DNA from: an uncultured Faecalibacterium sp.
Lineage (GTDB): Bacteria > Bacillota > Clostridia > Oscillospirales > Ruminococcaceae
Assembly: GCA_934561115.1 (NCBI GenBank)
Contig: CAKTFS010000006.1
Span: 5,463 to 69,462 of the forward strand
DNA length: 64,000 nucleotides
Direction of reading: 5' to 3'
Made by a program: the position numbers and the translations under genes. Numbering within the stretch: position 1 is the stretch's first letter; each line of letters begins with the position of its first letter. Under the pieces are notes generated by a model. It ran no database searches. It was given only the letters and a program-made list of their open reading frames with translations, and had not been told where the DNA came from. This document shows, in pieces, positions 8,799-16,297 of the stretch.

Positions 8799-8903
8799 GA
8801 CCGCCGCCTGCGGCGGAAACAGGGAGCAATTTTTGGCGCAGCGGTCTGCAAGACGCGAGACCCGCCCAAGGGTCGAAGCGGATGCAGGGCACCGCAAGAG
8901 GTT
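8799..8903 (+). ncRNA. Unrecognised structured element, copy 1
   Basis: About 105 nt are clearly homologous to 9448-9556. Shared blocks include GGAAACAGGGAG, AGACGCG, the loop GCCCAA and GCGGATGC. A stem GACCC/GGGTC here is GTGCC/GGCAC in the other copy. An outer stem GCGGT-CTGC/GCAG-GGC-ACCGC becomes GCGGC-CAGC/GCTG-GGT-GCCGC. These paired changes argue for a conserved fold. The family and function are unknown to me. A G-U pair tolerated in copy 2 favours the plus strand. Confidence 0.5.
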
Positions 8904-8936
8904 TTAACCGAACAATAACACCTTCATTTCTCTGTT

Positions 8937-8984
8937 ACAGCATAGCAAAGCCCCCGGGGGACACACCCTCGGGGGCTTTGTGCG
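8937..8984. terminator. Hairpin terminator in the convergent gap
   Basis: CAAAGCCCCCG...CGGGGGCTTTG forms a strong stem, usable in both directions between the transporter operon (+) and def/brnQ (-). Confidence 0.6.
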
Positions 8985-8997
8985 TAAGTTGAAGAGA

Positions 8998-9065
8998 GAA
9001 AACGATTTGGAATGCGCTCCGCGTTTGCTTTGCGCATAAATAGCGGAAAGAACATTTTTATGTTT
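8998..9065. repeat. REP-like repeat, copy C (left part)
   Basis: GATTTGGAATGCGCTCCGCG, GCGCATAAATAGCGGAAAG and the A/T-rich separator match the REP-like family. The central stem is replaced by the terminator hairpin that follows at 9066. Confidence 0.6.
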
Positions 9066-9106
9066 GCAACTCTGGAAAATCTGCGGATTTTCCAGAGTTG
9101 CTTTTT
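9066..9106 (+). terminator. Strong intrinsic terminator
   Basis: A perfect 16-bp stem, GCAACTCTGGAAAATC / GATTTTCCAGAGTTGC, has a 4-nt loop and is followed by TTTTT. Confidence 0.8.
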
Positions 9107-9147
9107 CAAGAGAGGGGGCGTAGCCGGAAACTTTCCCGCCATGCCAA

Positions 9148-9300
9148 AGGTCACCCCCTCAGGCTCACTACGTTCGCCAGCTCCCCCAAGGGGACGCCTT
9201 TGCGCTATGCCGAAAACTTTCCCGCCACTGCCAAAAGCCGTTCCCTTGGGGAAGGTGGCATCGCCGCAGGCGATGACGGAAGGGGAATCCCCACAGCGCC
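9148..9300. repeat. MITE-like CCCTCTC repeat (diverged copy)
   Basis: A diverged member of the family: CCCCCTCAGGCTCACTACG, AGCTCCCCCAAGGGGACGCC, a central TTGCC-rich part and GATGACGGAAGGGG at the right end. Confidence 0.55.
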
Positions 9301-9337
9301 GCGCTTTCGCAGAAAGCGGTGCTGCAAATGCTGCTGC

Positions 9338-9450
9338 CCTTCACGACCCCACCTGTGAAAAGGGGATTCAGAAACGCCCGCAGGCGTTTCTGAATCCCGA
9401 ATTAAAAATAATTTTTCCGCTGAAAATGGCTAGAGCGCAACAACGACGAC
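9338..9450. repeat. REP-like repeat, copy D
   Basis: ACGACCCCACCTGTGAAAAG leads into a perfect stem (GGGATTCAGAAACGCC / GGCGTTTCTGAATCCC), then TTAAAAATAATTTTTCCGCT and a truncated ATGGCTAGAGCG palindrome. It abuts the second structured element. Confidence 0.6.
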
Positions 9451-9556
9451 CGCCACCAGCGGTGGAAACAGGGAGGAGTTGTTGGGGCAGCGGCCAGCGA
9501 GACGCGCGTGCCGCCCAAGGCACGATGCGGATGCTGGGTGCCGCAACCCGATAGCG
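9448..9556 (+). ncRNA. Unrecognised structured element, copy 2
   Basis: Homologous along its length to 8799-8903. The invariant loop GCCCAA is closed by GTGCC/GGCAC, and the outer stem GCGGCCAGC pairs with GCTG and GCCGC across a 3-nt bulge. It carries compensatory changes relative to copy 1. It ends about 45 bp before the def stop codon. Confidence 0.5.
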
Positions 9557-9600
9557 GAAGCCATTCCCAATCGTCCCACGCAGAAAGCGTGCGATGGGAT

Positions 9601-10011
9601 TCAGATCAGGATCCCATCGCAATGGTCGATCTCGTGTTGGATGATCTGCGCCGTCCAGCTGGTAAAGGTCTTGATGCGCGGCTTGCCGTCCATGGTCTGG
9701 TACTGCACCTTGATGCTCTGCCAGCGCTTTGTTTTCCGCACGCCTTCCAGCGAAAGACAGCCCTCCTCGGCTTCGTACTGGCCGGACTTTTTCAGGATGA
9801 CCGGGTTGAACAGCACTAAATATCCGTCCTCAGCTTCCACCGCAATGATGCGCTTGAGCACGCCGATCATGTTGGCGGCCATGCCCACACAGCCGTCGGC
9901 GTGGGCGGTTAGGGTATCCAGTAAGTCCCGCGCAATGGGGGCATCCTCCGGGGTGGCAGGGGCGGACTTCTGCGCCAGAAACAGCGGGTCGTGCATGATG
10001 GGCTGGATCAT
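9601..10011 (-). CDS. def: Peptide deformylase
   Basis: The 136-residue protein has all three deformylase motifs: GCVGMAANMIG (variant of GxGLAAPQxG), EEGCLS with the metal-binding Cys, and QHEIDHCDG with the two metal-binding His and the catalytic Glu. It removes the formyl group from new proteins in the cytoplasm. It is short compared with typical 150-190-residue enzymes and has Met-Ile in place of the usual Gln-Ile in motif 1, as in small clostridial deformylases. It lies 13 bp downstream of brnQ on the same strand with its own AAAGGAG site, so the two are probably co-transcribed. Another deformylase elsewhere is possible. Confidence 0.88.
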   Translation of the reverse strand: MIQPIMHDPLFLAQKSAPATPEDAPIARDLLDTLTAHADGCVGMAANMIGVLKRIIAVEAEDGYLVLFNPVILKKSGQYEAEEGCLSLEGVRKTKRWQSIKVQYQTMDGKPRIKTFTSWTAQIIQHEIDHCDGILI

Positions 10012-10024
10012 AGTAACATCTCCT

Positions 10025-11305
10025 TTATTTTTCAGTACAGCTCAGAAAAATGCCTGCCAGCAGTCCGGCAGCAGCCGGGAGCACCCAGCCAAAGCCCAGT
10101 GCCGCAAGCGGCAAGGCGTTGGCAAGGGCAGAAAGCGGGCCAAGCGGCAGCGCGGCAGCGATGCTCTGCACAGCGGTGCAGCCGATGCACAGCAGATAGA
10201 CCCGGCGGCGCTGCTCCAGCCCGGGCACAAAGGAAAGTGCGACCAGCACAATGGCCACCGGGTACAGCGCGTTGAGCACCGGGACGGACAGGCGCAGGAT
10301 CTCTGCCAGCCCTAAATTGGCGATCAGCATACTGGCAGCGGCAAAAAAGGCGGCAAGGGCAGGGTAGGGGATGCGGGGCAGCAGGGTGTGGAAATACTCT
10401 CCCACACAGGCGATCAGCCCCACACAGGTGTTGAAGCAGGCCAGCATAAAGATGGCCGCAAGGAGCACCAGCCCCGCCTTGCCGAACAGCCGCTCCGCCA
10501 GCACGGTCAGCACCTCGGCACCAGTGGCAAGGCCGGGCACGGCGGCACCGGTCAGCGCTCCGGCGTGTCCCAGCATGGCGTAGACCGCCAGCAGCAGCCC
10601 GCCCGCCACAAGCCCGGCGCGGATGGCACTGCGCTGCACGTCCTGCTCCCGGGCAACGCCCTGCGCCCGGATGTTCATGGCGATGACAGCGCCAAAGTTC
10701 AGCGCCGCAAGGGCGTCCATGGTCTGGTAGCCGTACAATACGCCCTGTAACACAACAGCGGAACGATACGCATCGGTGGGTGTACCGTACTGCGCCGCCA
10801 GCGGGTGCAGCAGGCAGCCGCCGAACAGGATCAGAATCAGAACCAGCAGGCAGGGGCAGAGCAGTCTGCCCAGCCAGCGGGTGAGCCTGTCCGGGTGCAG
10901 CGCCACCAGAAAGGCCGCGCTGAAGAACAGCACAGAGTACCCCAGCTGCAGCCCGGCGCTGCTGCCCAGCAGCGGGGTGAGCATGGCAAAGGAGGTGCTT
11001 GCAGTGCGCGGAATGGCCAGACACGGCCCGATGGACAGGTAGATCAAAATCATGAACACCTGCGCAAACACCGGATGCACCCGTCCGGCCAGCTTGTCCA
11101 GACCGTCAGCCCGTGCCACCGCGATGACCCCCGCGACCGGCAGACCCACGGCGCTGAGGGCGAGCCCCAGAAAGGCGGGCCAGAAGTCTACCCCCGCCTT
11201 TGCACCTAGATCGGGCGGGAAGATCAGGTTGCCCGCCCCAAAAAACATGGAAAATAACGTAAAACCGACAAGCAGCAGCTTGCGGCCCTTGAGTGCTTGT
11301 GTCAA
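10025..11305 (-). CDS. brnQ: Branched-chain amino acid:cation symporter BrnQ
   Basis: The 426-residue protein begins with the LIVCS-family signature GFTLFSMFFGAGNLIFPP and then alternates hydrophobic helices (about twelve). The family imports leucine, isoleucine and valine with Na+ or H+. A palindrome overlaps the promoter upstream, so expression is probably repressed by a dimeric regulator. def follows on the same strand. The family call is firm; the exact amino acid is not set by sequence. Confidence 0.9.
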   Translation of the reverse strand: MTQALKGRKLLLVGFTLFSMFFGAGNLIFPPDLGAKAGVDFWPAFLGLALSAVGLPVAGVIAVARADGLDKLAGRVHPVFAQVFMILIYLSIGPCLAIPRTASTSFAMLTPLLGSSAGLQLGYSVLFFSAAFLVALHPDRLTRWLGRLLCPCLLVLILILFGGCLLHPLAAQYGTPTDAYRSAVVLQGVLYGYQTMDALAALNFGAVIAMNIRAQGVAREQDVQRSAIRAGLVAGGLLLAVYAMLGHAGALTGAAVPGLATGAEVLTVLAERLFGKAGLVLLAAIFMLACFNTCVGLIACVGEYFHTLLPRIPYPALAAFFAAASMLIANLGLAEILRLSVPVLNALYPVAIVLVALSFVPGLEQRRRVYLLCIGCTAVQSIAAALPLGPLSALANALPLAALGFGWVLPAAAGLLAGIFLSCTEK

Positions 11306-11350
11306 TACCGTCCCCTCTTTTCTGCGCCGATGCCAAGGTGCACCGTATAC

Positions 11351-11386
11351 TGCATCCAGTTTACACTGGATGCAAATTCATGTCAA
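11351..11386 (-). promoter_or_regulatory. brnQ promoter overlapped by a 24-bp palindrome
   Basis: On the minus strand TTGACA (11381-11386) and TAAACT (11358-11363) are 17 bp apart. A perfect palindrome with 10-bp arms, TGCATCCAGT / ACTGGATGCA (11351-11374), covers the -10 box and part of the spacer. It looks like a repressor operator. Confidence 0.7.
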
Positions 11387-11515
11387 GCACGCAACGGTTG
11401 AATAAAAGTATATACAGCGCAAGCCGACCCGCCGCAGGTGGTGCACAGGTCATTCCCCTTTGCGGGGCGGTATGGTATACTATACCTTATAACAGGCAGG
11501 GGAAGAGGGCAGTTT

Positions 11516-12286
11516 ATGAAGCAGAACAAGCAGTTTTTCCGCCGTCTGCTGGCGGTGGCGTTCTGGCTGGCGGTCTGGCAGGCCGCAGCCATGGCCATCG
11601 GGCAGGAGGTGTTTTTGGTATCGCCGGTGCAGGCGCTGCGCACCTTGGTGCAGCTGCTGCCGAGGGTAGATTTCTGGCAGCGGGTGGGCTTTAGCTCCGG
11701 GCGCATTTTGCTGGGCTTTGTGCTGGGCGCAGTGGTCAGCGTGGTGCTGGCGGTGTGCGCCGCCCGGTGGAGCGCCGCCGATGCGCTGCTGGCTCCGGTG
11801 ATGCAGCTGGTCAAGGCTACGCCGGTGGCAAGCTTTATCATTCTGGCACTGGTCTGGGTGCGGGGCAGCGCCCTTTCGGTGCTTATCAGCTTTTTAATGG
11901 TGCTGCCGGTGCTGTACGGCGCGGTGCGCACAGGCATTGCCGGGGCGGACGTGCAGCTGCTGGAGATGGCAGCGGTGTTCCGTCTGCCGCCGGGTCGCTG
12001 TCTGCGGGCGATCTGGCTGCCGGCGGTGCTGCCGGCCTTCCGGCAGGGGTGCAGCGTGGCGCTGGGCATCTGCTGGAAAAGCGGTGTGGCAGCTGAGGTC
12101 ATCGGTCTGCCCAATGGCAGCATCGGCGATGCACTCTACCGCGCTAAGATCACCCTTTCCACGGGGGAACTGTTTGCGTGGACCTTTGTTATCATCCTGC
12201 TGAGCGCAGGCTTTGAAAAGCTGTTCCTGTTTGCGCTGGATAAGGCCGTGGGCGCAGTGCTGGGAGAGGAGGGGGCAAAATGCTGA
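11516..12286 (+). CDS. NitT/TauT-type ABC transporter permease
   Basis: The 256-residue protein is a six-helix permease of the nitrate/sulfonate/thiamine-precursor class, with the coupling-loop region AVFRLPPGRCLRAIWLPAVLPAF. The ATPase start overlaps its last 7 bp. No binding protein is encoded next to it. A lipoprotein of the matching family lies at 62095-63147, about 50 kb away, and may be the partner. Only a weak ribosome site (GAGGG) precedes the chosen ATG; an earlier in-frame ATG at 11438 would add non-hydrophobic residues. The substrate is unknown. Confidence 0.8.
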   Translation: MKQNKQFFRRLLAVAFWLAVWQAAAMAIGQEVFLVSPVQALRTLVQLLPRVDFWQRVGFSSGRILLGFVLGAVVSVVLAVCAARWSAADALLAPVMQLVKATPVASFIILALVWVRGSALSVLISFLMVLPVLYGAVRTGIAGADVQLLEMAAVFRLPPGRCLRAIWLPAVLPAFRQGCSVALGICWKSGVAAEVIGLPNGSIGDALYRAKITLSTGELFAWTFVIILLSAGFEKLFLFALDKAVGAVLGEEGAKC

Positions 12287-12864
12287 AACTTCAACACCTG
12301 ACAAAGCGGTTCGGCGCAGTGCCGCTCTTCACCGACCTGTGCATGGAGGTGGACGCCCCCGTGGTGCTGTGGGCACCCAGCGGCTGGGGCAAGACCACCC
12401 TGCTGCGCATCCTGATGGGGCTGGAACGCCCCACCGCCGGCAGCGTGGAGGGCGTGGGCCGGGTGGCGGCGGTCTTTCAGGAGGACCGCCTTTGTCCCCA
12501 GCTGAACGCGGTGCAGAACGTCACTTTGGTGCTGCCGGACACGGAAAACCAGTACAAAGAGCAAATTATAAGTGATTTTCAACAGCTTGGAATGGATATT
12601 GCCGCCTTGCAGCTGCCTGCCCGCAAACTTTCCGGCGGGCAAAAGCGGCGGGTGGCGCTGCTGCGGGCGCTGTGGGCCTCCAGCGACACCCTGCTATTGG
12701 ACGAGCCCTTTACCGGCATGGACCCGGATACCTTGCAGCGGGCAGCGGCGCTGCTGCGGCAGCGCTGCGCGGGCAAACCGGTGCTGTTGGCCACCCACGA
12801 TGAAAGCGCCATCCGCGCCCTTGGCTGGCCGGTGGTGGAACTGGAAAAGCTGGGACGTTCTTGA
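12280..12864 (+). CDS. NitT/TauT-type ABC transporter ATPase
   Basis: The 194-residue protein has the full ABC motif set: Walker A APSGWGKTT, Q-loop VFQEDRLCP, signature LSGGQKRR, Walker B LLLDEPFTGMD and H-loop ATHD. Walker A starts with Ala instead of Gly. At 194 residues it is shorter than the usual 240-260, lacking the C-terminal extension. It overlaps the permease by 7 bp, so translation is coupled. It powers uptake with the preceding permease at the inner face of the membrane; the substrate is unknown. Confidence 0.88.
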   Translation: MLKLQHLTKRFGAVPLFTDLCMEVDAPVVLWAPSGWGKTTLLRILMGLERPTAGSVEGVGRVAAVFQEDRLCPQLNAVQNVTLVLPDTENQYKEQIISDFQQLGMDIAALQLPARKLSGGQKRRVALLRALWASSDTLLLDEPFTGMDPDTLQRAAALLRQRCAGKPVLLATHDESAIRALGWPVVELEKLGRS

Positions 12865-12962
12865 ATGCCCTCCGCTTTGCTCTGGGCATCATTTAAGGAA
12901 TTTTTGTTTTTTAAATATGGCTTTTGTCGCGCTCTGCGGAGCGCGACAAAAGCTGCTTGTTT
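12863..12962. repeat. REP-like repeat, copy E
   Basis: A palindrome GAATGCCCTCCGCTTTGCTCTGGGCATC is followed by a T-rich separator and a stem CTTTTGTCGCGCTC / GAGCGCGACAAAAG, the family layout. It lies directly after the ATPase stop and may act as its terminator. Confidence 0.65.
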
Positions 12963-13059
12963 TATAGCAATTCAACTTTTTAATGCAACAGCAACAGCGT
13001 TGAATTGCATATCGCAAATATGCTGTTTGAATGTTGCACTAATTTCTTGACTTGCGATA
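12963..13059. repeat. 96-97 nt two-stem element, copy 1
   Basis: The unit starts TATAGCA and ends TTGCGATA. Stem 1 is GCAATTCAAC (12967-12976) with GTTGAATTGC (12999-13008). Stem 2 is TATCGCAA with TTGCGATA. Copies 2 and 3 (37924, 40699) have a different but equally perfect stem 1. It could be a MITE or a small RNA. Confidence 0.6.
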
Positions 13060-13074
13060 AAATTACCTAAAAAG

Positions 13075-13108
13075 CAAGGACGAGCAGCCCGCGGGCTGCT
13101 CGTCCTTG
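13075..13108 (-). terminator. Terminator of the SEDS gene
   Basis: CAAGGACGAGCAGCCC pairs with GGGCTGCTCGTCCTTG. On the minus strand the stem runs into CTTTTTAGG. It lies just past the stop codon. Confidence 0.8.
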
Positions 13109-13113
13109 TATTC

Positions 13114-14340
13114 TTATCCAAACAGGCTTTTGGTGTTGTGAGAGTATACAGACAGGACTAATCCGACACAGATATACAGCATGAGCACCGAGCTGCCGCC
13201 GGCAGAGTAGAAAGGCAGGGTGACGCCGATGACCGGCAGCACCCGCAGGTTCATGCCCACGTTCACGGCGATCTGTGCCATCAGGGCACCGCCGATACCG
13301 GCGCAGATGTAGCTGCCCAGCAGATCTGCGCTGCGGGCACCGGTGGCAAAGGTCTTGATCACCAGCGCCAGCAGAACGCCCAGCACCACGCAGCAGCCCA
13401 CAAAGCCCGCCACGTTGCCGATCCAGCTGAGGATGAAGTCGTTGTGGGCGTTGGGCACGCTGTAATACCGGCCGCTGAACAGGCCGTTGCCGAAGATGCC
13501 GCCGGAGCCCAGCGCGATCTCGCCGCGCTGCTGCTGGTAGATGATGTTCTTCCACACCGTCTCGCTGGGGGCCCAGCCGGTGGTGTTTTCCGGGTCCAGC
13601 ACCGCCAGAATGCGGTACCACTGGTACCCCTTGCCGATCTTATCGCTGAAAAAGGCAAAGGCCACCGCCACGGCAGCACCCGCCGCCGCAAAGGCCGCAA
13701 AGATATACTTCCAGCTCAGCCCTGCCGCAAACATCATGCAGCAGCCGATGATGCCGTAGATGATGGCGGTGCCGTCGTCGCCCTGCACATGGATGATGGC
13801 AATGGGCACCAGCAGGTGCAGCAGCAGCTTTGCCAGCTCCTTTGGCTCGTTGATGCGGCTGCGCACGTTGTTCAGGTGCATGGCAAAGGTCAGGATAAAG
13901 CTGATCTTTGCCAGCTCTGTGGGCTGAAAGGTAAAGCCGCCCAGCTTGTACCAAGAGTAGTTGTCGGTGTCACCGGCGTTGTAGCCGATGGTCAGCGGGC
14001 CGATGGAGACGTTGCGGATGACCAGCGTGGGCAGCACCAGACCCCACGTCAGGGCAACGTGCACCGGCCACACCTTTACAAGGCTGCGGTAATCCACGCA
14101 GGAGAGCAGCAGTGCGATCACGATGCCAATGGCGGCAGCGCCCGCCTGCACCAGTGCGCGGCGGTAGTCGCCGATGCCGATGATGGCACCGGTCACCTCG
14201 TCGGTGGCAAAACCATTGCCCTGCTTGGCTGCCCACGAGGACAGCGCCAGCACCGCCATGACACTGCTGAAAATGCACAGCAGCAGATACATCTTATCGG
14301 TGCGCTTAAAATATTGTCGAATGCTATCCAAGGAAAGCAC
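13114..14340 (-). CDS. SEDS-family peptidoglycan glycosyltransferase (RodA/FtsW type)
   Basis: The 408-residue membrane protein has about ten helices and SEDS motifs: FQPTELAKISFIL, GDDGTAIIY with the conserved acidic loop, VPNAHNDFILSWIGN, and NVGMNLRVLPVIGVTLPF followed by a SAGGSS turn. SEDS proteins polymerise lipid II into glycan strands with a partner class-B PBP, during elongation (RodA), division (FtsW) or sporulation (SpoVE). VPNAH replaces the usual VPEQHTD. The gene stands alone, so its role cannot be assigned; RodA-like is the best guess. A clear promoter and terminator frame it. Confidence 0.85.
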   Translation of the reverse strand: MLSLDSIRQYFKRTDKMYLLLCIFSSVMAVLALSSWAAKQGNGFATDEVTGAIIGIGDYRRALVQAGAAAIGIVIALLLSCVDYRSLVKVWPVHVALTWGLVLPTLVIRNVSIGPLTIGYNAGDTDNYSWYKLGGFTFQPTELAKISFILTFAMHLNNVRSRINEPKELAKLLLHLLVPIAIIHVQGDDGTAIIYGIIGCCMMFAAGLSWKYIFAAFAAAGAAVAVAFAFFSDKIGKGYQWYRILAVLDPENTTGWAPSETVWKNIIYQQQRGEIALGSGGIFGNGLFSGRYYSVPNAHNDFILSWIGNVAGFVGCCVVLGVLLALVIKTFATGARSADLLGSYICAGIGGALMAQIAVNVGMNLRVLPVIGVTLPFYSAGGSSVLMLYICVGLVLSVYSHNTKSLFG

Positions 14341-14407
14341 CGCCTTTCGTCAGAACAGTCTGCCGGGGCGTGCCTGCGTACAGGCGATAAAAACCCAGCA
14401 TATCGCT

Positions 14408-14436
14408 ATTATACACAAATCCCTGCGCCAATGCAA
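14408..14436 (-). promoter_or_regulatory. Promoter of the SEDS gene
   Basis: On the minus strand TTGCAT (14431-14436) and TATAAT (14408-14413) are separated by 17 bp. Confidence 0.7.
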
Positions 14437-14477
14437 TGCGCCGGGTGTGACGGAATGGTAAAACATTGCCGGGAAGC

Positions 14478-14506
14478 TTGACAAAGCCCCGGCGGCATCC
14501 TACAAT
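14478..14506 (+). promoter_or_regulatory. Promoter of the secreted caspase-like gene
   Basis: TTGACA (14478-14483) and TACAAT (14501-14506) are separated by 17 bp, about 70 bp upstream of the start codon. Confidence 0.75.
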
Positions 14507-14577
14507 GAACCTGTGGACGCCACCTTGCGTACAACAGCCCCGGCAGTGTGCCGGGGGAGAGGAACGGAAAAGAAGAA

Positions 14578-15786
14578 ATGGAACATACAGTTTATCGCCG
14601 CCTGCTCAGTGCAGTGTGCGCCATTGCGCTGGCCTTTACGGCAGTGTGCCCGGCAGTGGCCGCCGCACCGGAGGAGACCACCGGCACCCCCCAGACCCTG
14701 ACCGCCTCTGAGGTGCAGGAGATGCAGCAGACGGATGCCGCCGTCACCGCCCTGACCGACAGCGCCGCCTACGCCGGAATGTCGGAGGCAGAGCGTCAGG
14801 CTGCTGCGCTGGCGCAGCTGGACGCGCTGGCAGCGCAGGGTCTTGTAAAAAAGGACAGCATCTATGTGGATGCAGAAAACGGCATGGTAAGCTTTGCTTA
14901 CAGCTGCGGCGCACTGGGCGGCATCCTGCTCACCGACACCGAAAGCGAGGCGGACGCCGCCCTGCCCGGGCCGGAGATGGAGGACATTCCCACACTGCTC
15001 GCCGCCGAAAACGGCACGGTGGGCAATGCGGTCATCTACTATGCCTTTGATAACGGGGTCAACAGCAACCGCTACCCCTACTATTCTTATATGAAGGACT
15101 ACTGGAACGGCTCCGGGCTGGACACCCGTCTGGACATGATGGTGACCGTCTCCGACCTGAAGCGGATGGCAGACTACGATCTTGCCATCCTCAGTGCCCA
15201 TGGCGCGTACTATACCTATGAATACGGCTGGCTGTGGAAAAAGCAGGCCACCGCGCCCATCCTTCTGCTGCTGGAAAAATCTGATTTCTGGAACGACCTG
15301 CGCTACGGCATGGATCTGCTCAGCCACCGGGTCATCAAGGTGAACGGCTGCTACGCCGTCACCGGAGACTTTTTCAGCAACGCCTACCGGGGCGGCAAGC
15401 TGAACGGCACCATCGTGTTCTCGGAGACCTGCGAGTTCTACGGCCGCAGCGGTCATGTAAACACCGCCCTTTCGGACGGGCTGCTCTCCGGCGGGGCAGC
15501 AGCTGTGGCGGGTTTTGTAAACAACGTGTACAGCGTGTACTCCCGCAGTATGCTGTGGGCGACGGTGAACCGCCTGATCGAGGGCGAGACCCTGCAGCAG
15601 GCCATTGATTACAGCCTTGAGGTCTACGGCGAAAACGACATCGTGTGGTACCTCAACCAGAACACCGGGCGGCGACCCCACCCGGCGGCGTCCTACCCCA
15701 TCATTCAGGGCGACGCCGCTGCCCGGCTCACCGCGCCCGGCACGGCAACGAACGGCACAGCAGAGCAGACCCCTGCCGCCGCCTGA
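14578..15786 (+). CDS. Secreted protein with a caspase-like (clan CD) His/Cys pattern; function unknown
   Basis: The 402-residue protein has an N-terminal signal peptide (hydrophobic core near 9-30, Ala-rich cleavage region), then an acidic Ala/Gln-rich stretch. The later part reads like a clan CD fold (caspase, gingipain, CHAT): a strand ending in LAILSAHGAY with His208, then TIVFSETCEFYG with Cys285, then the helix GAAAVAGFV and a WATVNRLIEG segment. His-Gly after hydrophobics, and Cys at the end of the next strand, are the dyad pattern. It stands alone with its own promoter and terminator. It could be a secreted peptidase; no annotated family is recognised with certainty. Confidence 0.55.
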   Translation: MEHTVYRRLLSAVCAIALAFTAVCPAVAAAPEETTGTPQTLTASEVQEMQQTDAAVTALTDSAAYAGMSEAERQAAALAQLDALAAQGLVKKDSIYVDAENGMVSFAYSCGALGGILLTDTESEADAALPGPEMEDIPTLLAAENGTVGNAVIYYAFDNGVNSNRYPYYSYMKDYWNGSGLDTRLDMMVTVSDLKRMADYDLAILSAHGAYYTYEYGWLWKKQATAPILLLLEKSDFWNDLRYGMDLLSHRVIKVNGCYAVTGDFFSNAYRGGKLNGTIVFSETCEFYGRSGHVNTALSDGLLSGGAAAVAGFVNNVYSVYSRSMLWATVNRLIEGETLQQAIDYSLEVYGENDIVWYLNQNTGRRPHPAASYPIIQGDAAARLTAPGTATNGTAEQTPAAA

Positions 15787-15789
15787 CCA

Positions 15790-15818
15790 TTGCACTTTTG
15801 TGTGTTTTATATTATACT
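15790..15818 (+). promoter_or_regulatory. Promoter of the tsaE-tsaB-rpiB run
   Basis: TTGCAC (15790-15795) and TATACT (15813-15818) are 17 bp apart. The expected start site falls inside the terminator hairpin of the upstream gene. Confidence 0.65.
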
Positions 15819-15820
15819 TA

Positions 15821-15851
15821 GGGATGGCAGAGTATCTGCCATCCCTTTTTT
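15821..15851 (+). terminator. Terminator after the secreted caspase-like gene
   Basis: GGGATGGCAGA pairs with TCTGCCATCCC and is followed by TTTTTT. Confidence 0.85.
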
Positions 15852-15871
15852 GAAACGATGAGGTAACCTTC

Positions 15872-16297
15872 ATGTCAGAATATATCACCCATTCCCGCGC
15901 CGAGACGGTGGCGCTGGGCAAGCGGATGGCCGCTGTGCTGGCCCCCGGGGCGCTGATCGCCTTTACCGGCGGTCTGGGCGCGGGCAAGACCGCCTTTACC
16001 GAGGGTCTTGCCGAGGGTCTGGGCTGCACCGACCCGGTGTCCAGCCCCACCTTTGCCATCGTGAACTACTACCGTGGCCCGCGTCCGCTGGCGCACTTTG
16101 ACCTGTACCGCATCTCTACCGAAAACGATCTGTGTGCGGCAGGCTTCTACGATTATCTGGATCAGGGCGCTGTGGTGGCGGCAGAGTGGAGCGAAAACTT
16201 TGCCGACCTGCTGGCGCTGGAAAACCCCATCCGGGTGAACATCGAACGTCTGGACGATACCACCCGCAGGATCACCATTGAGGGGGTGACGGTATGA
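15872..16297 (+). CDS. tsaE: TsaE, tRNA threonylcarbamoyladenosine synthesis ATPase
   Basis: The 141-residue protein has the P-loop GGLGAGKTAF and the family motifs SSPTFAIVNYY and HFDLYR, with AEWSENF near the end. TsaE is the ATPase that works with TsaB and TsaD to attach the threonylcarbamoyl group to A37 of ANN-decoding tRNAs. Length and motif order match the family. Its stop overlaps the tsaB start (ATGA), so translation is coupled. Its ribosome site is a modest GAGG. Confidence 0.95.
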   Translation: MSEYITHSRAETVALGKRMAAVLAPGALIAFTGGLGAGKTAFTEGLAEGLGCTDPVSSPTFAIVNYYRGPRPLAHFDLYRISTENDLCAAGFYDYLDQGAVVAAEWSENFADLLALENPIRVNIERLDDTTRRITIEGVTV

